Origin: Fibrobacter sp. UBA4223
GTDB lineage: Bacteria > Fibrobacterota > Fibrobacteria > Fibrobacterales > Fibrobacteraceae
Assembly: GCA_002382975.1 (NCBI GenBank)
Contig: DFTB01000016.1
Span: forward strand, 1 to 64,000
Direction: 5' to 3'
Length of the DNA stretch: 64,000 nucleotides
Shown piece after piece: positions 21,864 to 30,183 of this stretch (positions within the stretch are counted from its first letter, which is position 1; each line of letters starts with the position of its first letter). The notes under the pieces were generated by a model. That model was not told the origin of the DNA. It saw only the letters and a list, made by a program, of their open reading frames with translations, and made no database searches. Position numbers and translations under genes: made by a program.

Positions 21864-23572
21864 CAGAACTTCACCTCTGGAGTGATGAAGATGGCAAGTT
21901 CGCTTTCTTTCTCTTCTTCACTCTCGTAGCTGAAAAGCCTGCCGATGAACGGGATGCTTCCCAGGAAGGGCACGGCCGTGCGCACCTCGGTCTTGTTCTT
22001 GCGCACCAGTCCCCCGAGGCAAAGAGTTTCCCCGTTTTTCAAAAGCACCATGGTCTTTAGGTTCCGGGTGCTGATGTCCCGCGGGCCGTCACCAGAGCTG
22101 CGTCCCGCCGTCTTGATTTCGGGAGCCACATCCAGAGTAATTACGCCCTCCCGGGTTACCGACGGCGTAAGCTCCAGAGAAATACCGTCGTTGAAGGAGC
22201 GGTAATCCGTAATGGGGTAACCTTCGGCGCTGACCTGGCTCACCAGGTAATAGACCGTATTGGTCACGTTCAGCTCCGCCTTGTTGCCGTTCAGAGTGGT
22301 AAGCCGCGGGCGGGCAAGGACCTTCGCCTGGTTGTTTTCTTCCATGGACGCTAGCTCCAGCTCGAAACGGTCCGGCAAGATGCCGATTTTACCGACGGCC
22401 CCCTTGCCCGAAGCATCCTTTCCCAAAAAGTCCAGGAAACCTTTCAGTCCCAAATCGCCCTCCTTGGTGCGGCGGCCAGAGCCTCCCCGTAGCCCGATTT
22501 CAAAAGCGCTCCCCTTCCGGAATTCCACGATTACGCAAGAAAGAGTCACCTGCATCAGGGGAACGTCAATCTTTTGCAAGAGGGCCTCCGCCGATTCAAT
22601 CCGGTCCGTCGCTCCCGAAAGCAGCACGGCGTTCTGTTCCTTCACTTCCGAAACCGTCATCTCGTTTCCAGAGAAAATCTTTCCCAGCTGTTGCAGGGCG
22701 TGCTCGCCAGAGACGTGTTTCAGCGGGTAAAGTTTCGTCACCGAAAGGGGATTTCGGTTTCCTCCCTCCGATACAGACAGCGTATTGGAATCCAGCCGGA
22801 AGGTGTATCGGCTCCCCCGGAACAGGGCCTCCAAAAAATCCTGGAGGCGCACGTTTGAAAAATCCAGGCGGACTTTTTCCTCCAGGTTCCCGTACATGGC
22901 AAGGTTCAGCTCCGCAAGGGCGGCAAGCTCCTTCACGGCCTCCCCTACGGGGACGCCGTCCAGATGGGCTTCGTAGAGCGAATCCTCTTTCCAGATTCGT
23001 GGGGAACTTTCCGGTTGTGCGCCCGCGGCCTCCCTGCGGTCCCCCGCCTGCACCCCCCGAACCATCAGGCAACCGTTCTTCTTTTCTACAGCAAAGCCGT
23101 TGACTTCTAGCAGGGAGCGAAACGCACGCTCCAGAGGCAGACTGCGGATACTTCCGGAGAGCCGTCCCTGCACATCCGGCTTCCACAAGATGTTCAGCCC
23201 CGTGGTGGCGCTGAACTCTTCCAGAAATTCAAGGACGTCCTTGTCCTGCACCTGGACCGACACCAGGGAATCCTGCAGGCGGATGTCGCTTTTCCCGCGA
23301 AGCTTTCGGGGCTGGATTACCAGCAGATTCTCCTTCTGGACCAGTTCCAGCCCGTTGGATTCACACAGGGCTGACAGGCCCTCCAAAAGGGAAACCCCTT
23401 CCAGATGGAATGTGACCCGACGGTCCACGCCGGCATCCACCATCACGGGAACATCGTAGGCCAGCGACAGAGAACGGGCCACTTCTTGCACGGGAGTGTC
23501 CACAAAATCAAGGGTTACAGCGCCCGACGCAAGGGCGGCCAACAAAAGAACTAGGGGGAAAAGGGCACGCAC
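21863..23572 (-). CDS. Secretin, GspD/PilQ family
   Basis: A 569-residue outer-membrane channel subunit. The signal peptide ends near residue 18 (Leu-Ala-Ser-Gly-Ala). Three short N-domains follow (about 20-80, 95-160, 200-270), including STN-like repeats (Val-Gln-Glu-Val-Ala-Arg-Ser-Leu). The secretin core at about 330-569 shows Val-Leu-Ala-Arg-Pro-Arg-Leu-Thr-Thr-Leu-Asn-Gly, Val-Leu-Leu-Lys-Asn-Gly-Glu-Thr-Leu-Cys-Leu-Gly-Gly-Leu and Val-Pro-Phe-Leu-Gly-Ser-Ile-Pro-Phe-Ile-Gly-Arg-Leu-Phe, the closing family signature. No AMIN domain is seen, so it is closer to GspD-like or compact forms than to a full PilQ. It overlaps the next gene by one base. Confidence 0.92.
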   Translation of the reverse strand: MRALFPLVLLLAALASGAVTLDFVDTPVQEVARSLSLAYDVPVMVDAGVDRRVTFHLEGVSLLEGLSALCESNGLELVQKENLLVIQPRKLRGKSDIRLQDSLVSVQVQDKDVLEFLEEFSATTGLNILWKPDVQGRLSGSIRSLPLERAFRSLLEVNGFAVEKKNGCLMVRGVQAGDRREAAGAQPESSPRIWKEDSLYEAHLDGVPVGEAVKELAALAELNLAMYGNLEEKVRLDFSNVRLQDFLEALFRGSRYTFRLDSNTLSVSEGGNRNPLSVTKLYPLKHVSGEHALQQLGKIFSGNEMTVSEVKEQNAVLLSGATDRIESAEALLQKIDVPLMQVTLSCVIVEFRKGSAFEIGLRGGSGRRTKEGDLGLKGFLDFLGKDASGKGAVGKIGILPDRFELELASMEENNQAKVLARPRLTTLNGNKAELNVTNTVYYLVSQVSAEGYPITDYRSFNDGISLELTPSVTREGVITLDVAPEIKTAGRSSGDGPRDISTRNLKTMVLLKNGETLCLGGLVRKNKTEVRTAVPFLGSIPFIGRLFSYESEEEKESELAIFITPEVKF

Positions 23573-23670
23573 CGCAAGACCTCCATGAAAGACATATTCA
23601 AAAGAGATTCCTGCGGAATCCGCCGAAGAACGCTGCTAAAGGGACCCTTTAGGCATTCCGCGGGTAAAAT

Positions 23671-23703
23671 ACAAAAAAGAATTCCCCGAGACTAGCCCGG
23701 GAA
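23671..23703 (-). terminator. Intrinsic terminator between pilT and secretin genes
   Basis: Reading the minus strand, a G/C-rich hairpin (TTCCC at its start, GGGAA at its end, 23682-23703) is followed by TTCTTTTTTGT. It lies after the pilT stop and before the secretin start, so the pilT part and the secretin part may be separate or only partly linked transcripts. Confidence 0.6.
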
Positions 23704-23730
23704 AGTAAAAAAATGACAATCCGAATAAAA

Positions 23731-24831
23731 TTACATCCAGCCGCGCTCGGACGTACCGGTAATACCGCGAATCTTCAGTTCAAAGTCATCCCTGTTGGTA
23801 GCCGCATTCAGGGCCACGTCCAGAGAAATCTTTTCTTCGTTGTAGAGTTCCAGCAGGGACTGGTCGAAGGTCTGGCTATGGTACTGCATGTGGCCTTCGG
23901 CAATGGCCGTTTCCACCATAGGAAGCTTGTCCTTGTCCTTGATGTATTCCTTGATGGCCGCCGTATTCACCAAAATTTCGGCAGCCGGCACGCGGCCCTT
24001 GCCGTCCTTGGTGGGCAACAGGCGGAGCGAAATAATGCCAGCCAGAACTTCTGCCAGCAGCAAGCGGATTTCGTCGTGCTGGTGAGGCGGGTACATAGAA
24101 AGCACACGCTGGATTGTTTCGGTGGCGTTGGTGGTATGGATAGTGGCGAACACCATGTGGCCCGTATCCGCTGCCGTAAGCGCAATGGCCATAGTCTCCA
24201 GGTCACGAATTTCACCCACCAGAAGCACATCCGGGTCCTGACGAAGCGCCGCACGCAAGGCGTTCGCGTAAGACAGCGTATCCACGCCGAGTTCACGCTG
24301 AGAGATAATGGCCTTGTTGTCGTTGTACAGGTATTCGATAGGGTCTTCTACCGTAATGATGTTCACTGACTCGTTCTGGTTGATGTAATCCAGCATAGAG
24401 GCGAGAGTCGTAGACTTACCGGAACCCGTCGTACCCGTCACCAGAATAAGGCCACGGCGGGTCAAGGCCAGGTCCTTCACCACCTCGGGGAGTCCCAGCT
24501 CTTCGAAAGGCGGAATCTTCGCCTTGATGTGACGAATCACCACGGCAATGGTGCCGCGCTGACGGAACACGTTCACACGGAAACGGCCCATGTCGCGGGC
24601 GCCCACGGCAAAGTCGCATTCCTTGTTGGTTTCAAAGCGCTGTTTCTGGTCCCGGTTCATGATATCGTCCAAGAAGGAATCCATCATGGCGGGGTCAATA
24701 CGGGTATCAAAAATTTTTACCAGGGAGCCGTTGATGCGGAAAATAGGAGGAGTTCCAACGCGAATGTGCAAGTCAGAAGCCTTGCTCTTTACCATTTCGC
24801 GAAGTAACTGCTCAATCCTTAAATCAGCCAT
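23731..24831 (-). CDS. pilT: Pilus retraction ATPase PilT
   Basis: A 366-residue hexameric ATPase that drives pilus retraction and twitching. Seen: N-terminal PAS-like domain with Ala-Ser-Asp-Leu-His-Ile-Arg, Walker A Gly-Thr-Thr-Gly-Ser-Gly-Lys-Ser-Thr (133-141), Asp box Ile-Thr-Val-Glu-Asp-Pro-Ile-Glu, Walker B with Val-Gly-Glu-Ile-Arg-Asp (215-220), the His box Thr-Gly-His-Met-Val-Phe-Ala-Thr-Ile-His-Thr, and Ala-Ala-Ile-Lys-Glu-Tyr-Ile in place of the AIRNLIRE retraction motif. Length is normal for PilT. It starts three bases after the stop of the FimV-like gene. A PilT here favours a type IV pilus over a pure type II secretion system, although no PilB, PilC or major pilin is in the window. 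Confidence 0.94.
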   Translation of the reverse strand: MADLRIEQLLREMVKSKASDLHIRVGTPPIFRINGSLVKIFDTRIDPAMMDSFLDDIMNRDQKQRFETNKECDFAVGARDMGRFRVNVFRQRGTIAVVIRHIKAKIPPFEELGLPEVVKDLALTRRGLILVTGTTGSGKSTTLASMLDYINQNESVNIITVEDPIEYLYNDNKAIISQRELGVDTLSYANALRAALRQDPDVLLVGEIRDLETMAIALTAADTGHMVFATIHTTNATETIQRVLSMYPPHQHDEIRLLLAEVLAGIISLRLLPTKDGKGRVPAAEILVNTAAIKEYIKDKDKLPMVETAIAEGHMQYHSQTFDQSLLELYNEEKISLDVALNAATNRDDFELKIRGITGTSERGWM

Positions 24832-24834
24832 CTA

Positions 24835-27432
24835 CTAGCCTCCAAACTTTTCATTGTAAATCTTGCGAACCTGTTCCAGGCGTTCCTGAATTTCCTTGTT
24901 CTCGGGTTCCTTCTTGGCCAAGTCCTGGTAGATTTCCAGAGCCTTGTCACAGATTCCCTGTTCCAGGTAGATTTCAGCCATGGTACGGGTATTCTGGCTT
25001 GCTTCCAGGTCAGCATTGACACTGTCCAGAGTGGCCGAAGGATCCTTCACAAGGCCTGCAGAGACTTCGTCATCGGAATCGCCGGACATCAAAAAGTCAA
25101 CGCCCTTGTTCGAAGGCTTTTCGACCGGCAGGTCATCGTCATCGCTTTCAAAAAGACCCTTGAAGGCGCCCGAAACTTCAGATTCCAAATTGTCGAAATC
25201 CGTTTTCGGAGTGGCAGCTTCGGCCTGAGGCGCGGCAGGCTTTTCTTCAACAGGAGCGTCTGCCGCCACATCGTCGCTTTCTCCGAACAAATTATCAAAG
25301 GACTTGTCCAGGCCCTCTTCCAGGGATTCTGTCGAAATGTTCTTTTCTTCGACAGCGGCACCGGTACTTTCTTCTTCGCTACCGAACAGGCTATCGAAGG
25401 CACCGCCCATCTCCTTCTCGAAATCGCTTGCATTCTGAGAGAAAGATTCTGCACTAGTGGCGGGTTCAACGGCAGGCTCTTCGGCAGGAACTTCTGCGAC
25501 CGGTTCTGCTGCAGGCAAATCCTCTGCAACTTCCGTTTCGCCTCCGATGGCAAGGTCTTCTTGCGGCAGGTCGTCGTCGTTTCCGAAGATGGAACTGAAC
25601 GCATTGTCTACGCTGCTTTCCACTTCTTTGGTTTCTTCGGCAGGCATTTCCAATTCTGCAGCAGGTTCTTCGGGCAAGGTTTCGGCTGCAGGCTCGGTCG
25701 AATCAATCGAAGGGGCCGAAGTTTCAGCAGACTTCTGGAAAAGGCCAGACGACTCTTCGGGCAGGTCTTCGTCGGCGCCGAAGAGAGAATCAAAGGCACC
25801 GCCAACACTGTCAGAGGATTCTTCCTTGGCCGGTTCTGCCTCTGCAGACTTTTCGAACAGGGAATCTCCCGATGCAGGAGCCTCTTCAACAGGAGTTTCT
25901 TCAATCGTGGCTTCTGCGGATTTCTGGAACGGGGACCAGTCACTTGCGTCTACAGGAGTATCGTCAAGATTCAAAGAATCATCGCCTGCAAGCGACAGTT
26001 CGTCTGCGGCAGGTTCAACCGTTTCAGTTGCAGCAGGAGCATCTCCCGTCAAGTTCATCGATTCGTCTGCAGACTTCTGGAATGCCGCAGGTTCTTCGGG
26101 CAGTTCGTCTTCGCCGAAAATATCACCGAAGGCATCGTCGATGCTCTGGGGCTTATCTGCAGCAGGAACTGCAGGGGCTGCCTCTGCCACTGCCGGTTCA
26201 ACTTCGGCAGGGGGTTCCACCTCTGCGGACTTCTGGAAGGCGGCCGGTTCTTCGGGCAGTTCATCTTCGCCAAAAATGTCACCGAAGGCATCATCGATGC
26301 TCTGGGGCTTATCTGCAGCAGGAGCTGCAGTCGCAGAAGGTTCTTCGGGCAGTTCGTCTTCGCCAAAGATGGAGCCGAAAGCGTCGTCCACGCTCTGAGG
26401 TTTGTCTTCGGGTGCAGGAGCGCTGAACACCTTGTTTGCGTTTTCTGCCGCAGCAGGCTCGTCGTCGATACCCGCCGAAAGGTTCAGATTGGAGAACGGA
26501 GAGGCCGGGGCCGCAGGTTCTTCGGGTTCCAGGTCGTCGTCCACTCCAAAGAAGTTGGACATGGCGGAATTCACGTCGCCACCAGAAATGTCGTCGTCGG
26601 CAGGGAAAACCTCCGGAGCCGACGGTTCCTCGGCGTTGATGGATTCCATAGCGGAATCCAGGGACGCCTGCAGGCTATCCATAGCGGCCTCGTCACCGGC
26701 ATCGGAGTCGGGAATCAAGGCGGACAGAGCGGCAAAGGGATCATCTGCATTGCTCGCTTCTGCTGCCAGGGATTCAAATGCTGTCGTTTCCGGGGCGGCA
26801 GACTCAGGCTCCGCCGTTGCGGCAGCCACATCAGACGCCTCGTTTACAAATTCAAAGCCACTTCCAAACTTGGGGCCCTTTTCTTCGGGCACCCCAGCCT
26901 CTTCGGGAGATTTCTCAAAGAAGGGAGCCTCTCCACCCATAGTGAAATCCACAGACGAACCGGCATCCGCCGATTCCAGTCCGGGCATGGACAGGTCCAT
27001 CTCGCCCAGTTCTGCGCCTGCAGCAGCGGCAGTAGCGGCCGCCACGACATCGTACTCGTCTTTCCAGAACTGGTCTAGAGGGTCCATATCGTGAACCTTG
27101 CGGTAGCACTGGTTACGCTCGCTGACCTTTTCCAGCTTATCATACGCATCGCCCATACGCTTCTGGGCAGACAGGCAGAAGGGGTCCATCTTGAGGACCT
27201 TGGCGCATTCTTCTATGCAGCCCTCATAGTTTTCCTTTTCAAACAAGATTTTCGTACGGACAAGACGAGCAGCCAAATCTCGTGGATAAAGAGTCAGGCC
27301 ACCATCTACGCGCTCCAGGGAGGTATCCAGGTCACCGGACTCCCTCTCGAAATCGGCAAGCCAGGCAAAGGCCTGGGTGTTCACCTTCTTCTTACCGATG
27401 GACTTTCTCAAAGATTCCAGCGTTACCGTCAT
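24835..27432 (-). CDS. Large acidic FimV-like TPR protein
   Basis: An 865-residue, very acidic protein. Residues 1-130 hold TPR-like helices (Ala-Trp-Leu-Ala-Asp-Phe-Glu-Arg, Leu-Lys-Met-Asp-Pro-Phe). Residues about 150-790 are low-complexity Ala/Glu/Pro/Ser sequence with repeated modules of the type Ile-Asp-Asp-Ala-Phe-Gly-Asp-Ile-Phe-Gly-Glu-Asp-Glu-Leu-Pro-Glu-Glu, at least eight variants, three of them nearly identical around 345-450, and recurring Phe-Gln-Lys-Ser-Ala-Glu. The end (about 800-865) is another TPR. No signal peptide or helix is visible. P. aeruginosa FimV has a similar acidic-plus-TPR design and supports pilus function. The position three bases before pilT supports that comparison, but homology is not shown. 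It overlaps the Trm112-like gene by four bases. Confidence 0.65.
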   Translation of the reverse strand: MTVTLESLRKSIGKKKVNTQAFAWLADFERESGDLDTSLERVDGGLTLYPRDLAARLVRTKILFEKENYEGCIEECAKVLKMDPFCLSAQKRMGDAYDKLEKVSERNQCYRKVHDMDPLDQFWKDEYDVVAAATAAAAGAELGEMDLSMPGLESADAGSSVDFTMGGEAPFFEKSPEEAGVPEEKGPKFGSGFEFVNEASDVAAATAEPESAAPETTAFESLAAEASNADDPFAALSALIPDSDAGDEAAMDSLQASLDSAMESINAEEPSAPEVFPADDDISGGDVNSAMSNFFGVDDDLEPEEPAAPASPFSNLNLSAGIDDEPAAAENANKVFSAPAPEDKPQSVDDAFGSIFGEDELPEEPSATAAPAADKPQSIDDAFGDIFGEDELPEEPAAFQKSAEVEPPAEVEPAVAEAAPAVPAADKPQSIDDAFGDIFGEDELPEEPAAFQKSADESMNLTGDAPAATETVEPAADELSLAGDDSLNLDDTPVDASDWSPFQKSAEATIEETPVEEAPASGDSLFEKSAEAEPAKEESSDSVGGAFDSLFGADEDLPEESSGLFQKSAETSAPSIDSTEPAAETLPEEPAAELEMPAEETKEVESSVDNAFSSIFGNDDDLPQEDLAIGGETEVAEDLPAAEPVAEVPAEEPAVEPATSAESFSQNASDFEKEMGGAFDSLFGSEEESTGAAVEEKNISTESLEEGLDKSFDNLFGESDDVAADAPVEEKPAAPQAEAATPKTDFDNLESEVSGAFKGLFESDDDDLPVEKPSNKGVDFLMSGDSDDEVSAGLVKDPSATLDSVNADLEASQNTRTMAEIYLEQGICDKALEIYQDLAKKEPENKEIQERLEQVRKIYNEKFGG

Positions 27433-27689
27433 TTTTCCTCCAATGAGAGCAAAATCGCTTCGTCAGCCAGCAGTACGGGTATGCCCTCCCGAACAGGATA
27501 TAACCGCTTGCCGTCCAATGTGACCAAGGCTTCGTCAAAAGTTTCTGACACTTTCTCACCGCCGACATTCTTTACCGTACCGGCGACAATGGCTCCATTC
27601 AGCGTCGAAAGCAGACTTTCTTCCGCCATTTTGAGTTTACCCCTAGTTTCGGGGCAACATAGGATATCTAAAAGGGACTGATCAAACAT
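27429..27689 (-). CDS. Trm112-like zinc-binding protein
   Basis: An 86-residue protein of the Trm112/YcaR type. Seen: Leu-Leu-Asp-Ile-Leu-Cys-Cys-Pro-Glu-Thr-Arg-Gly-Lys-Leu at the start, and Leu-Tyr-Pro-Val-Arg-Glu-Gly-Ile-Pro-Val-Leu-Leu-Ala-Asp-Glu-Ala near the end, both typical. Only one Cys pair is present, as in many bacterial members. Relatives bind and stabilise methyltransferases or act as small chaperones. It is the first gene of the run that continues to pilT and overlaps the next gene as ATGA. A link to the pilus is not implied by the family. Confidence 0.85.
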   Translation of the reverse strand: MFDQSLLDILCCPETRGKLKMAEESLLSTLNGAIVAGTVKNVGGEKVSETFDEALVTLDGKRLYPVREGIPVLLADEAILLSLEEK

Positions 27690-27766
27690 AACACCTTAAA
27701 AATCAACAACTTACACAAGAATAAAAATAACTCTATTTTGGAGGAAACGCAAAAAAAAGAATGCGT

Positions 27767-29335
27767 TTAGTGCAGATTTTTTAGGTTAATCAGAGCAAAA
27801 TCGCCGTTTCGAGGCGTTCCAATAAGCAAAAACACCTTCATGCCCAGTTTTTCTAGCCACTGCAGGTCAAAATTCTCTCTAGAGCCCGAAAAATTGGAAA
27901 CTACCAGCAGTTCGTGACAATCCGTCCGCCGGCAAATGGAATCCATGTCCACATAACTTCCCAAGAGGTGTTTCCTGTTTTCTTCCGAAACAGAACAGGG
28001 ATCCCTGCTGACACAGCCCAGTATTTCCATTCCGGGAATCACGATGTGGCTATCAAACCAAGGCTGGAGGGAATCCTCGCCACCCCCTAAAAGAATCGAA
28101 CGGTGACGCTTTTTTGCAAAAATCCGGTAAAAATAGAGTGCCCAGAATAGAAAACGGCGCCACCCCCAAAAAGCCAGAGGGACCAGGACAGACGACGCGC
28201 ACACAACTCCCTCCCAGGCCACATTGTATAACTCGGAGTACTCCAACATCAAATAGCCCGCGCTGGCGCCAACGGACACCAGATTGAGGGGCAACTGAAA
28301 GCGGAGCGATCGCCCGACCTCTAGGCTAGCGCTGGCGTATTCCCCACGGAAGATAAAGAACAGCAGGTTCACCACGGCGGCCACAACCGCGATTTTCCAC
28401 TCCCCAGAATTTTCGAAGTCCAGAAGCAACATGGACCACAAGGCTATCACGCCCAAATCCAGGAAAATCTTCCAGAACTGCGGCACCAAGCGGGAAAACA
28501 CCCCAACACATGCCGCAATCACAATCCCGATAAAAATGAGAAACCTGGGAACCAGGTAATAGGACTTGTGCTTCTTTACGAAAATCCACATGGCATTGTA
28601 GAAATCGATATAGGACTTTATGCGACGGGTGCGGCTACTCTGCCCCCTAAAATGAAGCACGTTGGTCACCGGAGTGTAATAGTTCTTGAAACCGGAAGCC
28701 TTGGCCCGAAAGCACAAATCCAGGTCTTCACCATACATAAAAAAGTCTTCGTCGAATCCGTTCAGTTGTTCGTAAAGTTCCCGCCGGATACAGAAAAAGG
28801 ACCCACTGATGGCGTCCACCTCCGTAATTTCATCGGGATTGGCGTAGGTCATATTGTACGAAGACAACAACTTGCTTTTCGGGAAAAGACTGGTAAGCCC
28901 CAAAGTTTTCGAAATGGCAGAGAGTTCTGTCGGAAACGAGCGACGGCAGGACCATTGCATACTTCCGTCTTCGTTCAGGATACGGCATCCTACCGTCCCG
29001 GAATCAGGATGTTCCTCCATAAACTGAAGGACTTCGCGAAAAGCATTAGACGAGACTATCGTATCCGGATTGACAAAAAACAGATAGGGGTTTTTCGCCT
29101 GTTTTTCCGCCAGGTTGCAACCCTTTCCAAAACCCAGATTCACAGGTGAATCAATCCACACCACCTTGGGAAAGGCAGCCTTGATTTCTGGCGTAATAGG
29201 TTCCCGCGAACCATTGTCAAGAACAATCACCTGCGCATCGTCTAGGCCTACAAAAGCATCCTGCACCGACTTCAGGCATGCCGGCAAAAAGTCGCAGGAA
29301 TTATAGGCAACGATGATTACGGAACAGGAGGGCAT
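27767..29335 (-). CDS. Family 2 glycosyltransferase fused to membrane and NAD-binding-like parts
   Basis: A 522-residue protein in three parts. Residues 1-250 are a GT2 domain of the rhamnosyltransferase type (Val-Ile-Ile-Val-Ala-Tyr-Asn-Ser, Val-Leu-Asp-Asn-Gly-Ser, Asn-Leu-Gly-Phe-Gly-Lys-Gly, Phe-Val-Asn-Pro-Asp, Phe-Met-Tyr-Gly-Glu-Asp). Four or five membrane helices lie at about 255-395. The end (about 405-522) has Ile-Leu-Leu-Gly-Gly-Gly-Glu-Asp-Ser and an alternating strand-helix pattern like the CoA-binding/NAD-binding segment found in polyprenyl-phosphate sugar-1-phosphate transferases, but without the catalytic transferase domain. Probably acts in cell-surface polysaccharide assembly. 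It ends the run of glycosylation genes that starts with DUF2723. Confidence 0.8.
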   Translation of the reverse strand: MPSCSVIIVAYNSCDFLPACLKSVQDAFVGLDDAQVIVLDNGSREPITPEIKAAFPKVVWIDSPVNLGFGKGCNLAEKQAKNPYLFFVNPDTIVSSNAFREVLQFMEEHPDSGTVGCRILNEDGSMQWSCRRSFPTELSAISKTLGLTSLFPKSKLLSSYNMTYANPDEITEVDAISGSFFCIRRELYEQLNGFDEDFFMYGEDLDLCFRAKASGFKNYYTPVTNVLHFRGQSSRTRRIKSYIDFYNAMWIFVKKHKSYYLVPRFLIFIGIVIAACVGVFSRLVPQFWKIFLDLGVIALWSMLLLDFENSGEWKIAVVAAVVNLLFFIFRGEYASASLEVGRSLRFQLPLNLVSVGASAGYLMLEYSELYNVAWEGVVCASSVLVPLAFWGWRRFLFWALYFYRIFAKKRHRSILLGGGEDSLQPWFDSHIVIPGMEILGCVSRDPCSVSEENRKHLLGSYVDMDSICRRTDCHELLVVSNFSGSRENFDLQWLEKLGMKVFLLIGTPRNGDFALINLKNLH

Positions 29336-29435
29336 GAAATAGTTATCAGTTATCAGTTTTCAGTTGTGAGTACTGCGAATTTCAAGAAGCTACATTCAAA
29401 AAAACACACTGCTCATACGCGGTACTCAAAACTCA

Positions 29436-30149
29436 TTAGGCGAGTCCGAGCCTTAGTTTTAAAACGAGGAAAAACGCTTCGGAAATGATACCTCCGCTCA
29501 TCTTGGAGGTTCCGCGTGTGCGGTCCGTGAACACGATGGGGATTTCCTTAACCCGGAGGCCCTTCTTCCAGATCTTGAAAGTGGTCTCTATCTGGAAGCA
29601 ATAGCCATCACTCTTCATCTTGTCCAAGTTCAGGGCCTGCAGGGCCTCGCGACGAAAACACTTGAAGCCCCCGGTAGCGTCACTTACCGGAAGCCTGGTC
29701 ACAAGCCTGGTATAAACATTGGCGCCATAGCTCAAGATAAGACGGCGCAGGTCCCAATTTACTACGCTGATACGGCGGTCCTGGTAACGGCTACCCAAAA
29801 CCAGGTCGGCCTCTTCGGCCGTTTCCAAAAAACGGGTCAAGTCCGCAGGGGAATGACTAAAGTCCGCATCCATTTCAAAGACGCGTTCATAGTCCCGCTC
29901 CAGAGCCCACTTAAAGCCAGTCACGTATGCAGAACCGAGGCCCATCTTACCCTTGCGGCGAATCAAATGGATCCGCGGATTCTTTTCCGATTCCGCCTGC
30001 ACCAGGTCACCCGTACCGTCAGGGCTCCCGTCATCCACCACCAAAATTTCAAGGCAGGGGTCCTGTTCCAGGATAGCCGGCATAATGAGAAGGATGTTTT
30101 CCTTTTCGTTATAAGTGGGTATAATGACCAGGCTTTTCGGATAAGACAT
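29436..30149 (-). CDS. Polyprenol-phosphate mannosyltransferase-like GT2
   Basis: A 237-residue GT2 enzyme of the dolichol/polyprenol-phosphate mannose synthase (Dpm1) type. Seen: Ile-Ile-Pro-Thr-Tyr-Asn-Glu-Lys-Glu-Asn, Val-Val-Asp-Asp-Gly-Ser-Pro-Asp-Gly-Thr, Met-Asp-Ala-Asp-Phe-Ser-His (DXD), and Asp-Ala-Thr-Gly-Gly-Phe-Lys-Cys-Phe-Arg. There are no membrane helices, as in soluble Dpm1. It would load a sugar on the lipid carrier for use by membrane transferases such as the DUF2723 protein in the same run. Sugar identity is inferred from the family. Confidence 0.87.
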   Translation of the reverse strand: MSYPKSLVIIPTYNEKENILLIMPAILEQDPCLEILVVDDGSPDGTGDLVQAESEKNPRIHLIRRKGKMGLGSAYVTGFKWALERDYERVFEMDADFSHSPADLTRFLETAEEADLVLGSRYQDRRISVVNWDLRRLILSYGANVYTRLVTRLPVSDATGGFKCFRREALQALNLDKMKSDGYCFQIETTFKIWKKGLRVKEIPIVFTDRTRGTSKMSGGIISEAFFLVLKLRLGLA

Positions 30150-30183
30150 ATATTTCCTCTACGTTCTCTAACAATCTACAAAA

